DNA from: JBALVT01 sp047612385
GTDB lineage: Bacteria > Pseudomonadota > Gammaproteobacteria > Pseudomonadales > Halieaceae
Length of the DNA: 64,000 bases
NCBI GenBank assembly: GCA_047612385.1
Contig: JBLGAR010000007.1
Coordinates: 1-64,000 of the forward strand
Direction: 5' to 3'
In this document: positions 25,494 to 34,152 of the stretch, piece by piece
Numbering within the stretch: position 1 is the stretch's first letter
How the letters are laid out: each line of letters begins with the position of its first letter
Made by a program: the position numbers and the translations under genes
Notes under the pieces: model-generated
Database searches by the model: none
What the model saw: only the letters and a program-made list of their open reading frames with translations
What the model was told of the DNA's origin: nothing

Positions 25494-27134
25494 ATGTCTC
25501 GCATTTCCCGGTTAATCAAGATTGTCCATATAGTGTGCCGCTATCGATTGGATGAGTTTGTCGACACGACCTCACTACCACTACTTTACAGAACCGCACT
25601 GCGGCTATCACCGTCGCGCCTGTGGCGAGCACCAAAACTCGAGCGGGGAGTCCGATTGCGCTTAGCGCTCGAAGAGCTGGGCCCCGTATTTATAAAGTTT
25701 GGCCAGATGTTGTCCACCCGTCCAGATTTACTGCCCGAGGACATCGCACAAGAGCTGGCTAGATTGCAGGACGAAGTACCACCTTTCTCTGAGCAAGAAT
25801 CGGTGGCGATTATCGAACGGGCCCTGGGTAAGTCGGTTAACGAGCTATTCGCCCAATTCGAAAATACCCCCATGGCTTCTGCGTCGGTCGCGCAGATTCA
25901 CACGGCGACATTGCACAGCGGCGAGAAAGTGGTCGTAAAAGTCGTGCGCCCCGGCATCGAACCGATTATTTGCCAAGACATTGCTTTGCTGCACACTCTG
26001 GCCAGACTTGCCCATAATCACCTGCCGGACGGTCGACGGTTGCGCCCTGTAGAAGTCGTCAGTGACTATGAACTCACCATTTTAGACGAACTCGATATGG
26101 GCCGCGAAGCAGCGAACGCCTCGCAACTGCGACGCAACTTCGGCGATAGTAAGTTGTTATATGTCCCGGAAGTTTACTGGGACTACAGCTGCAAAAATGT
26201 CTTCGTCATGGAAAGAATTTCCGGCGTCGCAGTCACTGACATGGCCACGCTTAAGGCTGCGGGTACAGATCTCAAACTGTTAGCCGAACGCGGAGTGGAG
26301 ATCTTCTTCACTCAAGTTTTTCGCGACAGTTTTTTTCACGCAGATATGCACCCCGGAAACATATTTGTCGATATCACAGATCCCGCAGACCCCACTTACA
26401 TCGCAGTTGACTGCGCGATCATAGGCAGTCTAAGTGATTCCGATCAGTACTACCTGGCAAGAGTCCTGCTTGGAATATTTCAGCGCGATTATCGAGGGGT
26501 CGCACAGTTGCACGTGGAGTGCGGGTGGGTACCGTCCGACACCCGAGTGCATGATTTTGAATCGGCCATGAGAGCGGTATGTGAACCCATCTTCGAGCGG
26601 CCCATCAGTGAAATATCCTTCGGCCAGTTGCTGGTGTATTTATTCCGTACGGCGCGAAGATTCGACATGGAAGTACAGCCCTCGCTGGTATTGTTGCAAA
26701 AGACCTTACTGAACATTGAAGGCTTGGGCAGACAGTTGTACCCGGACTTAAATTTATGGAATACCGCGCAACCATTTCTCGAACAATGGGTGAAAGAACG
26801 ATATTCTCCCCAGGGCGTGTTCAAGCAGATCCAGCGTTACGCCCCTTCCTGGCTCGAGCAGCTGCCGCAATTGCCCGATGCCATATTGGAGAGCCTGCAA
26901 AGTACTCGACGGACACACCCGTCGTCCGCAGCGCCAAATCCCGTCGCGAACAATTCGACCCGTCGAGAAGAGCCGAAAAAGCGATCCAGAAAACGCTTGT
27001 TCGGCGCAATCATTGTGCTGGGCTGCGCCATTACAACCGCTTTACCGGGGGGGTGGGAGCAGCTGGCAGTAATTCCGCCGCTAGCCTGGATATTGACCGC
27101 TTCCGGAGTGGCTCTCCTGTTGGCTCGGGACTAG
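25494..27134 (+). CDS. ubiB: Ubiquinone biosynthesis kinase-like protein UbiB
   Basis: UbiB is an ADCK-family atypical kinase/ATPase needed for ubiquinone synthesis at the inner membrane. The 546-residue protein has the KxGQ motif in FIKFGQMLSTRPDLLP (66-80), an alanine-rich nucleotide loop (PMASASVAQIH), the catalytic region FFHADMHPGNIFV and a VDCAIIG metal motif in place of the more usual VDFG-type. Two membrane helices close the C-terminus after a basic linker. Seven bases follow the ubiJ stop. Confidence 0.95.
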   Translation: MSRISRLIKIVHIVCRYRLDEFVDTTSLPLLYRTALRLSPSRLWRAPKLERGVRLRLALEELGPVFIKFGQMLSTRPDLLPEDIAQELARLQDEVPPFSEQESVAIIERALGKSVNELFAQFENTPMASASVAQIHTATLHSGEKVVVKVVRPGIEPIICQDIALLHTLARLAHNHLPDGRRLRPVEVVSDYELTILDELDMGREAANASQLRRNFGDSKLLYVPEVYWDYSCKNVFVMERISGVAVTDMATLKAAGTDLKLLAERGVEIFFTQVFRDSFFHADMHPGNIFVDITDPADPTYIAVDCAIIGSLSDSDQYYLARVLLGIFQRDYRGVAQLHVECGWVPSDTRVHDFESAMRAVCEPIFERPISEISFGQLLVYLFRTARRFDMEVQPSLVLLQKTLLNIEGLGRQLYPDLNLWNTAQPFLEQWVKERYSPQGVFKQIQRYAPSWLEQLPQLPDAILESLQSTRRTHPSSAAPNPVANNSTRREEPKKRSRKRLFGAIIVLGCAITTALPGGWEQLAVIPPLAWILTASGVALLLARD

Positions 27135-27194
27135 CAGCAGTAATGAGAATGTCGCCGGTGTATGCCATAATGCGCTGCCACAAAGGCAGAAAAG

Positions 27195-27596
27195 ATGATT
27201 GACGATACCGCTTTCACCGAACAGCTAAAATGGAATAAGGAGGGCCTTATTCCGGCCATCGCCCAGGACTGGCAGTCCGGCGAGGTGCTAATGCTCGCCT
27301 GGATGAACCCAGAGTCACTGGCGTTGACCGTGCAGGAGGGCCGCGCTGTCTACTGGTCTCGCTCGCGCAAAGCACTGTGGCGCAAAGGTGAAGAATCGGG
27401 CCATGTGCAAAAACTAAAAGAACTTCGTATCGATTGTGATGCAGATACTGTATTGATGAAGGTTGAACAAGTCGGTGGGATCGCCTGCCATACTGGGCGA
27501 CGGAACTGCTTTTTCCAAAAACTGGAGAGCAGCCAGTGGCAGATAACTGACGATGTCGTAAAGTCACCAGAAGAGATCTATCGGAATAGCCAATGA
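27195..27596 (+). CDS. hisI: Phosphoribosyl-AMP cyclohydrolase HisI
   Basis: HisI opens the purine ring of PR-AMP, step three of histidine synthesis. The 133-residue protein shows LMLAWMNPESLALTVQEGRAVYWSRSR, KGEESGHVQ and the zinc/magnesium site DCDADTVLMKVEQVGGIACHTGRRNCFF. It is the separate cyclohydrolase rather than the fused HisIE of enterobacteria. Its stop overlaps the hisE ATG by four bases. Confidence 0.96.
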   Translation: MIDDTAFTEQLKWNKEGLIPAIAQDWQSGEVLMLAWMNPESLALTVQEGRAVYWSRSRKALWRKGEESGHVQKLKELRIDCDADTVLMKVEQVGGIACHTGRRNCFFQKLESSQWQITDDVVKSPEEIYRNSQ

Positions 27597-27946
27597 GCGA
27601 TGTTCTGCAACAACTGACAGAGATTCTGGAACAAAGAAAATACGCAAAGGTGGATGAATCCTACGTGGCGAGCCTGCATCAGCAAGGCCTAAACAAAATT
27701 CTCGAGAAAGTCGGGGAGGAATCTACCGAAGTCATCCTGGCAGCAAAAGATGCTAAAGTCAGTGGCGACAAATCGGAAGTTTTAGCTGAAACAGCTGATC
27801 TATGGTTTCACTGTATGGTGATGCTGTCCCACCTTGACGCAAACGCCGATCAGGTTTTGGAAATACTGCGCGATCGTTTTGAACTGTCGGGCTTAGCAGA
27901 AAAAGCCTCACGTAACTCACTCAACAACGTAAATAGAAAACCTTAG
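27593..27946 (+). CDS. hisE: Phosphoribosyl-ATP pyrophosphatase HisE
   Basis: HisE hydrolyses PR-ATP to PR-AMP, step two of histidine synthesis. The 117-residue all-alpha MazG-like protein has SYVASLHQQGLNKILEKVGEESTEVILAAKD, whose EE/E residues bind Mg, and ETADLWFHCMVML. It overlaps hisI (ATGA), so the two enzymes of consecutive steps are co-translated. tatA follows after 17 bases, as in Pseudomonas. Confidence 0.96.
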   Translation: MSDVLQQLTEILEQRKYAKVDESYVASLHQQGLNKILEKVGEESTEVILAAKDAKVSGDKSEVLAETADLWFHCMVMLSHLDANADQVLEILRDRFELSGLAEKASRNSLNNVNRKP

Positions 27947-27963
27947 AGAGCACGGAGAAATAT

Positions 27964-28170
27964 ATGGGACTGGGCGGAATCAGTATTTGGCAACTTCTTA
28001 TCATACTTGCCATTGTAATCATGTTGTTTGGCACCAAGCGCTTGAGAAATATTGGCGGAGATCTCGGCAGTGCCGTTAAAGGCTTCCGCAAGAGTATGCA
28101 GGATGACGATGCTGGCGCTGAAGAGCCGAAACCGGAAGAGCCTTCTGAAGAACCCGAGAAGGACAAGTAG
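27964..28170 (+). CDS. tatA: Twin-arginine translocase subunit TatA
   Basis: TatA oligomerises to let folded proteins cross the inner membrane. The 68-residue protein has a short N-terminal membrane helix (ISIWQLLIILAIVIMLFG), the hinge FGTKRLRNIGGDLG, an amphipathic helix and an acidic proline/glutamate tail. First gene of tatABC; eight bases before tatB. Confidence 0.95.
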   Translation: MGLGGISIWQLLIILAIVIMLFGTKRLRNIGGDLGSAVKGFRKSMQDDDAGAEEPKPEEPSEEPEKDK

Positions 28171-28178
28171 CTCCGAAC

Positions 28179-28508
28179 ATGTTTGATATAGGCTTCGCAG
28201 AATTGATTATTATTGGCGTGGTTAGCCTTTTGGTCATTGGCCCAGAACGGCTTCCCGGTGCAATACGCACTGGCAGCACCTGGTTAAGAAGAATAAAGCG
28301 CGGTTTTAACGATATAAAACGAGAAGTTGAGCAAGAGTTGCACAACGATTCTGTACTACAGGACCTTAAAAAAACGGGTATGGATTTGACTCAGAACGTT
28401 AACGATATCGGCGGCGAGATCAGAAGTGTTACCGACTCGCTCGGCCAATCAGTTTCAAAAGACAGCATTGAGCCACCCGCTCCGGATTCAGGGAAAACGC
28501 CTGAATGA
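28179..28508 (+). CDS. tatB: Twin-arginine translocase subunit TatB
   Basis: TatB works with TatC to recognise twin-arginine signal peptides. The 109-residue protein begins MFDIGFAELIIIGVVSLLVIGPERLPGAIRT, the membrane helix and GPERLP hinge characteristic of TatB, then a long amphipathic helix and a polar tail. The stop overlaps tatC by four bases. Confidence 0.95.
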   Translation: MFDIGFAELIIIGVVSLLVIGPERLPGAIRTGSTWLRRIKRGFNDIKREVEQELHNDSVLQDLKKTGMDLTQNVNDIGGEIRSVTDSLGQSVSKDSIEPPAPDSGKTPE

Positions 28509-29254
28509 GCGAGCAAGAAGAAACAACGGACCAGCCACAACCTCTAGTTGCACATCTGACAGAGTTACGAGATAAGTTGCTACGCAGCCTCGTCGCTGTG
28601 TTGATCGTATTCATTTGTTTATTTGCGTTTGCAAACGAAATCTACACTTTCGTGTCAGAACCCTTGCGTGCACTTTTGCCCGAAGGAACAACCATGATCG
28701 CCACCGAAGTAGCGTCGCCTTTCTTAACGCCCTTCAAGCTCACGATGGTTGCGGCTATATTCCTGGCAATACCCTATGTCCTGTATCAAGTGTGGAGTTT
28801 TATCGCCCCGGGCATGTATAAGCAGGAAAAGCGCCTGGCAATACCCCTACTTATCTCCAGTGTTGCCTTGTTTTATGCCGGCGCAGCATTTGCCTATTAT
28901 GTCGTCTTTCCACTGATCTTCGCGTTCTTCACCAGTGTCGGTCCAGATGACGTTACCATCATGACCGACATCAACAGCTATCTGGATTTCGTGCTCAAGC
29001 TGTTTTTTGCTTTCGGTATCGCGTTCGAAATACCTATCGCTGCGGTACTGATGATTTGGTCCGGCCTTACGACGCCAGAAGCACTTGCCAAAAAGAGAGC
29101 TTACATTATCGTAGGATGCTTCATCTTCGGTATGCTGCTCACCCCTCCCGACATCATCTCCCAGGCGTTGCTGGCCATTCCCATGTGGCTATTATTTGAA
29201 GTCGGCATTTTCGTCGGCAGGTTTGTTGAGAAAAATAAACACCGCTCTGTATGA
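28505..29254 (+). CDS. tatC: Twin-arginine translocase subunit TatC
   Basis: TatC is the six-helix core receptor of the Tat pathway. The 249-residue protein has LVAHLTELRDKLLRSL at the start (signal-peptide binding), the conserved SPFLTPFKL loop and six hydrophobic segments, with the PDIISQ motif between the last ones. It overlaps tatB before and the ABC exporter after (ATGA). Confidence 0.96.
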   Translation: MSEQEETTDQPQPLVAHLTELRDKLLRSLVAVLIVFICLFAFANEIYTFVSEPLRALLPEGTTMIATEVASPFLTPFKLTMVAAIFLAIPYVLYQVWSFIAPGMYKQEKRLAIPLLISSVALFYAGAAFAYYVVFPLIFAFFTSVGPDDVTIMTDINSYLDFVLKLFFAFGIAFEIPIAAVLMIWSGLTTPEALAKKRAYIIVGCFIFGMLLTPPDIISQALLAIPMWLLFEVGIFVGRFVEKNKHRSV

Positions 29255-31020
29255 GTAAAAAGAACAGACTCGGCACACTCTGGCCAATTTTAAGCCTGCT
29301 CAGACAATACAAAGTTCGCCTTGTTGCAGCGAGCTTGGCGCTCATTTTTACAGCGGCGGCGACACTCTCAATGGGTAAAGCTGTCCAGGTCCTTATCGAT
29401 CAGGGCTTTGCTGGGAGTGAGCAAGACTTGCGCAACGCGATAATGTTTCTGGTTGCGATCGCCGCAGCGATGTCGGTTGGAACCTTCGTACGTTTTTATA
29501 TGGTCTCCTGGCTGGGAGAACGCGTGAGCGCAGACTTACGGGTCAAGGTTTTTGACAACATCGTTACACTGCACCCGGGTTACTTCGAAGCAAATCGCAG
29601 TGGCGAAATTATGTCTCGCCTCACCACCGACACTACCTTATTGCAAACTATTATCGGCTCATCTTTCAGTATGGCTTTGCGAAGCAGCCTGACTTTAGTC
29701 GGTGCACTATTCATGATGTTCATCACGAACCTAAAGCTGAGCCTCATAATCGCCGCCGGCGTGCCGTTGATATTGCTGCCTATTCTAATTTTCGGCAGAA
29801 AAGTCAGGCAGCTTTCGAACGAAAGCCAGGACAGTATTGCCAGCGTGGGCAGCTATGCCGGTGAGATAATCCAGCATATTAAAGTTGTTCAGAGTTATAC
29901 CCGGGAGGCATTCGAAAGAAAGGCCTTTGAGTCCGAGGTAGAACGTGCTTTTGTCATTGCCCGCAAGCGCATCTGGCAGCGATCGTTACTAATATGCGGC
30001 TCGATCTTGTTATTGTTTGTGAGCATGTCAGGCATGCTATGGCAGGGAGGCCAGGATGTTATTACCGGCCGGATGACAGGCGGGGAGCTCGGGGCTTTTG
30101 TTTTTTATGCCATCATGGTCGGCAGCGGCATCGCCACTATCGCAGAGGTCTGGGGAGAGCTACAGCGCGCAGCCGGTGCCGCCGAACGCTTAATGGATTT
30201 GCTCAGGACCGAGAGTGTCATTCTTGATACAGCAGATTCCGCAGAAGATGTTCGCGGCAACCGCAACGAAATTCGTCCAGAACTTCGTTTTGATAATGTC
30301 ACTTTTCACTACCCTACCCGCCCCAATGAAGCGGCCTTAAGCGACTTCAGCCTAAATATAGAAGCCGGAAAAAGCCTGGCATTGGTAGGTCCCTCCGGGG
30401 CGGGCAAATCCACCGTTTTCGAACTCTTGCAGCGCTTTTACGATCCTCAGCAAGGTAATGTATCCATGAACGGTGAGGATATTCGCTCACTGAGCCTCAA
30501 TAACCTGCGCAGCCATATGGCGCTAGTGCCTCAGCAACCCGCTTTATTCACCGCAGATGTTCGCTACAACATTGCCTATGGCCGAGCCGATGCTACAGAC
30601 GATGACATCATCAATGCCGCCAAAGCAGCGCACGCACACGATTTTATCTCTAGCCTGCCCGAGGGTTATGCAAGCCATCTGGGCGAGCAGGGCGTGCGAT
30701 TATCAGGTGGACAAAGACAGCGAATCGCACTGGCTAGAGCCATTCTCAATGATCCCGACGTACTGCTGTTAGATGAAGCCACCAGCGCGCTGGACACGCA
30801 AAGTGAGTATCAGGTCCAGCAGGCACTGGAAGAGCTCATGCAAAATCGCACTACGTTGATCATTGCACATCGACTCTCTACGATACTCCATGCAGACAAG
30901 ATTGCTGTCCTTGATCAGGGGAAAGTCGTCGCCACCGGAACTCACGAAGAGCTACTGCAAAGTTCCGCACTTTATGCAGGTCTGGCAAAACTTCAATTCC
31001 GAGAGGAATCGGTCGCCTAG
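29251..31020 (+). CDS. MsbA-like ABC exporter (fused permease and ATPase)
   Basis: This 589-residue half-transporter has six membrane helices (about 20-310) and a C-terminal ABC ATPase with Walker A GPSGAGKST (about 379), Q-loop LVPQQPALF, signature LSGGQRQR and Walker B VLLLDEATSALD, then the switch IIAHRLS. It looks like the MsbA-related subfamily found in many proteobacteria; substrate (lipid or drug) is not known. Its ATG overlaps the tatC stop, an unusual coupling. A strong terminator follows. Confidence 0.85.
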   Translation: MSKKNRLGTLWPILSLLRQYKVRLVAASLALIFTAAATLSMGKAVQVLIDQGFAGSEQDLRNAIMFLVAIAAAMSVGTFVRFYMVSWLGERVSADLRVKVFDNIVTLHPGYFEANRSGEIMSRLTTDTTLLQTIIGSSFSMALRSSLTLVGALFMMFITNLKLSLIIAAGVPLILLPILIFGRKVRQLSNESQDSIASVGSYAGEIIQHIKVVQSYTREAFERKAFESEVERAFVIARKRIWQRSLLICGSILLLFVSMSGMLWQGGQDVITGRMTGGELGAFVFYAIMVGSGIATIAEVWGELQRAAGAAERLMDLLRTESVILDTADSAEDVRGNRNEIRPELRFDNVTFHYPTRPNEAALSDFSLNIEAGKSLALVGPSGAGKSTVFELLQRFYDPQQGNVSMNGEDIRSLSLNNLRSHMALVPQQPALFTADVRYNIAYGRADATDDDIINAAKAAHAHDFISSLPEGYASHLGEQGVRLSGGQRQRIALARAILNDPDVLLLDEATSALDTQSEYQVQQALEELMQNRTTLIIAHRLSTILHADKIAVLDQGKVVATGTHEELLQSSALYAGLAKLQFREESVA

Positions 31021-31057
31021 TGCTTGCTCAGGAAAAGCACACATAAAATGCACAAAC

Positions 31058-31086
31058 AAAAACGCCGACCTAATGTCGGCGTTTTT
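31058..31086. terminator. Bidirectional terminator between the ABC exporter and pntB
   Basis: Nine-base arms AACGCCGAC (31061-31069) and GTCGGCGTT (31075-31083) enclose a five-base loop, with A5 before and T5 after. It can end transcription from both converging genes. Confidence 0.9.
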
Positions 31087-31103
31087 ATTAGCTTGGGACT
31101 AAC

Positions 31104-32474
31104 TTAGCTGAATTCGCGAACCAAAGTGCTAATCGATTCTTTCGCATCACCAAACAACATACGCGTATTGTCTTTGTAAAACAGCGGATTCTCAATGCCA
31201 GCAAATCCTGAGGCCATAGAGCGCTTGAGTACAAACACTGTGCGCGCCGAATCAACATTAATCACCGGCATACCATAAATAGGGCTGGTCTCCGACTCAC
31301 GCGCTGCCGGGTTCACCACATCGTTGGCACCAATGACGATTGCCACATCGACGTTCTCCATACGCGGATTAATCTCATCCATCTCAAGCAATTGCTCATA
31401 GGGAACATCGGCTTCCGCCAACAATACATTCATATGGCCTGGCATCCGCCCCGCCACCGGGTGAATACCAAAGTTTACTTCAGCACCGTTCTTTTCCAAC
31501 AGCACCATGAGTTCTTTCACCACGTGCTGGGCCTGGGCTACCGCCATGCCGTACCCAGGAATGATTGCAACGTTAGTAGCCGCTTCAAGAACGTAATAGG
31601 CATCCTCTGCTGTAATAGGCTTAATTTCACCTTCTACCTTAGTGGTGTCGTCTGCAACAGAGCCAAAGCCACTAAACAATACGTTGCTCAGTGAGCGATT
31701 CATCGCCTTGCACATAATCTGAGTCAGAATAATACCTGACGCGCCCACAAGTGAACCCGCAACGATCAATATATTGTTGTTGATCGCAAAGCCTGCCGCA
31801 CAAGCTGCCAATCCGGAGTAGGAGTTCAGCAACGAAATAACCACTGGCATGTCAGCCCCACCAATGGGAATGACGGCCATAACACCAAAGATCAGAGACA
31901 GACCAATAACAAGGTAGAGCCACTGGGTGTTGGCTGGCTCGATACAGAACATGACCGCACTGCCCACGATGCCCATGACGATTAGGCTGTTGACAATCTG
32001 CTGGCCTTTGAACATGACCGCGCCACTGCCGATCTTCTCACTCAGCTTGCCATAGGCAATCAGTGAACCGGTAAAGGTGAGCCCACCAATGAGAATAGAC
32101 AACACGATGGTCACCAAGGTAAACGTACCAGAGGCCGTCGAAATCGCCGCCCAACCCACTAACAAACTGGCCATACCGCCAGAGCCGTTAAACAATGCGA
32201 CCATCTCTGGCATGGAGGTCATTTGCACCATGCGTGCCACGGTGCCACCGATCACACCACCGACAACAAAGCCGAGCAATATCCACTGGTATTCGACGAT
32301 GCCCTGGTCTAACAGAGCCACCGCGACGGCAACCAACATGGCGACTGCGGAGATCATGTTTCCGCGTCTGGCGGTGCCGGGCGAGCCGAGCAGTTTCAGA
32401 CCAAAAATAAAGAGTCCAGCGGAGGCCACATAGGCAAACTGGATAAACAGTTCAAGACTTGTGAGAGATTCCAT
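31104..32474 (-). CDS. pntB: NAD(P) transhydrogenase subunit beta PntB
   Basis: PntB binds NADP(H) and holds half of the proton channel of the membrane transhydrogenase. The 456-residue protein has a membrane part (about 1-270) and a C-terminal NADP domain with IIPGYGMAVAQAQH, GIHPVAGRMPGHMNVLLAEADVPYE and NVDVAIVIGANDVVNPAA, all family blocks. Its ATG overlaps the pntAB stop by one base. Confidence 0.96.
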   Translation of the reverse strand: MESLTSLELFIQFAYVASAGLFIFGLKLLGSPGTARRGNMISAVAMLVAVAVALLDQGIVEYQWILLGFVVGGVIGGTVARMVQMTSMPEMVALFNGSGGMASLLVGWAAISTASGTFTLVTIVLSILIGGLTFTGSLIAYGKLSEKIGSGAVMFKGQQIVNSLIVMGIVGSAVMFCIEPANTQWLYLVIGLSLIFGVMAVIPIGGADMPVVISLLNSYSGLAACAAGFAINNNILIVAGSLVGASGIILTQIMCKAMNRSLSNVLFSGFGSVADDTTKVEGEIKPITAEDAYYVLEAATNVAIIPGYGMAVAQAQHVVKELMVLLEKNGAEVNFGIHPVAGRMPGHMNVLLAEADVPYEQLLEMDEINPRMENVDVAIVIGANDVVNPAARESETSPIYGMPVINVDSARTVFVLKRSMASGFAGIENPLFYKDNTRMLFGDAKESISTLVREFS

Positions 32475-32761
32475 TATCGACCACCTTCTTTCTTCTTAAA
32501 CATGGCCAGCATGCGATCGGTCACCATGTAACCCCCGAAGACGTTGATTGAGGCAAGCGCGACGGCGCCAGCCCCCAACCAATTGGCCAGGTCCTGTTGT
32601 CCGGTTCCCGCCAGGCTAATCGCGCCTACCACGGTAATACCGGAGATCGCGTTCGCGCCGGACATTAACGGGGTGTGCAAGGTCGCAGGTACCTTGGTGA
32701 TCAGTTCGAAGCCCAGAACGATGGACAACATGAGTATAAATGTCAGGAATACAATCGCCAT
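32474..32761 (-). CDS. pntAB: NAD(P) transhydrogenase subunit alpha part 2 PntAB
   Basis: This 95-residue membrane protein holds the helices that end PntA in E. coli. MLSIVLGFELITKVPATLHTPLMSGANAISGITVVGAI is typical. The start is the ATG at 32761, one base after the pntAA stop. The alpha subunit is thus split in two genes, as in Pseudomonas and alphaproteobacteria. Confidence 0.94.
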   Translation of the reverse strand: MAIVFLTFILMLSIVLGFELITKVPATLHTPLMSGANAISGITVVGAISLAGTGQQDLANWLGAGAVALASINVFGGYMVTDRMLAMFKKKEGGR

Positions 32762-32762
32762 A

Positions 32763-33905
32763 TCAGTTTCCTCCTTCCAGAATGTTCTTGATGGTTTCGT
32801 GCACCACTTCACCGCCGTGGGTGATGATGCAGCCGGGGAGAATATCGTCTTCGAAGTCCACCTTGAAAAGCTTGGCTTCCGTGTCCCAGTTATCTTCTAC
32901 GAGAGCGAATAAATTGCTCGAATACATTTGAGATGCATCACGACACACTTCATTAGACAGATTGCCTTGGCCAATCACCGTCACACCATTGATATCAACA
33001 ATCTCGTTGGCAACCGAGCCTTCAACGTTGCCGCCAGATTCAGCGGCCATATCGACGACCACTGATCCGGGCGCCATGCCCTCAACCATGTCCCGGGTAA
33101 CGATGACGGGCGCTTTGCGGCCGAAGACCGCGGCGGTGGTGATAACGACATCGGATTCGGCGATCACCTGTTTCTGGGCATCGCGTTGCATTTGAATCTG
33201 CTCCGGCGTCAGCTCTTTGGCGTAACCGTCGGCAGTCTCGCCGACTTCGCCCAGATCGATCTCGAGAAATTTGCCACCTAGCGATTGAACTTGTTCTGCT
33301 ACCGCAGGGCGAGTGTCAAAAGCGGTGACCTTTGCGCCCAGACGTTTGGCGGTCGCTATCGCCTGCAATCCCGCCACGCCGGCACCAATAACGAACACTT
33401 TGGCAGGCTTGAGCGTGCCAGCGGGCGTCATCATCATGGGGAATATGCGGGGCAGTTTGGATGCCGCCAGGATCACCATCACGTAACCGGCCAGGTTGGC
33501 CTGAGAGCTCAGAGCATCCATCTTCTGACTACGGGTCGTTCTTGGGATCATTTCCATGGAAATAGAGGTCACGCCCTGAGATTTCAACGCATTGACGATT
33601 TCGTGCTCGTTGAAAGGGTCCAAATAACTGATATGGATACACCCGGACTTCATCAGAGCCACTTCTTCCAGTGTGGGCTTGCGCAAGCGCAGCAGCACAT
33701 CAGCGGTGGAGATCAAATCATCACGATCGGTGGAGACCGTCGCGCCAACATCCGTATATTCGGTGTCAGTGAACCCGGACCCGGTTCCCATGCCTGTTTC
33801 AATCACCAGGTCGGCGCCCATTCGGCACAGTTTCTTAGCTGAATCAGGCGTGATTGGCACCCGATTCTCTCCCGGGTGGGTCTCTTTTGGAATGGCGATG
33901 CGCAT
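32763..33905 (-). CDS. pntAA: NAD(P) transhydrogenase subunit alpha part 1 PntAA
   Basis: PntAA is the soluble NAD(H)-binding part. The 380-residue protein resembles alanine dehydrogenase: MRIAIPKETHPGENRVPITPDS, then FVIGAGVAGLQAIATAKRLGA (Rossmann fold), TAAVFGRKAPVIVTRDMVEGM and SVVVDMAAESGGNVE. The ATG has AGAGGT seven bases upstream. With PntAB and PntB it couples hydride transfer from NADH to NADP with proton entry and supplies NADPH. Confidence 0.95.
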   Translation of the reverse strand: MRIAIPKETHPGENRVPITPDSAKKLCRMGADLVIETGMGTGSGFTDTEYTDVGATVSTDRDDLISTADVLLRLRKPTLEEVALMKSGCIHISYLDPFNEHEIVNALKSQGVTSISMEMIPRTTRSQKMDALSSQANLAGYVMVILAASKLPRIFPMMMTPAGTLKPAKVFVIGAGVAGLQAIATAKRLGAKVTAFDTRPAVAEQVQSLGGKFLEIDLGEVGETADGYAKELTPEQIQMQRDAQKQVIAESDVVITTAAVFGRKAPVIVTRDMVEGMAPGSVVVDMAAESGGNVEGSVANEIVDINGVTVIGQGNLSNEVCRDASQMYSSNLFALVEDNWDTEAKLFKVDFEDDILPGCIITHGGEVVHETIKNILEGGN

Positions 33906-34152
33906 AGTTCTAACCTCTTATTGCTGCTGGCTGATAGCGCAGCAAACCTGTATCTATTTTTTCGGTATAAAACCGATTTATGGGAGCTGGCTTTCAGCAT
34001 CTGCGATACTTGATCAGTCCCCGAAATCGAATACTTCACCCCGAACTTTATTAGGGCCGGCGACTTTAGCACAGCCTGCCAAAGGGTGGAACAATGACTA
34101 CTATTCAGTGACTGAACCCAAGACAGGAAAAGACCGGCATACGAAGACAGTT

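Noticed and set aside
33957..33976. Terminator between pntAA and the helicase gene
   Set aside because: TCGGT/ACCGA hairpin has only five pairs and its T run precedes the stem on the plus strand, with A's after it on the minus strand; no U tract on the needed side.
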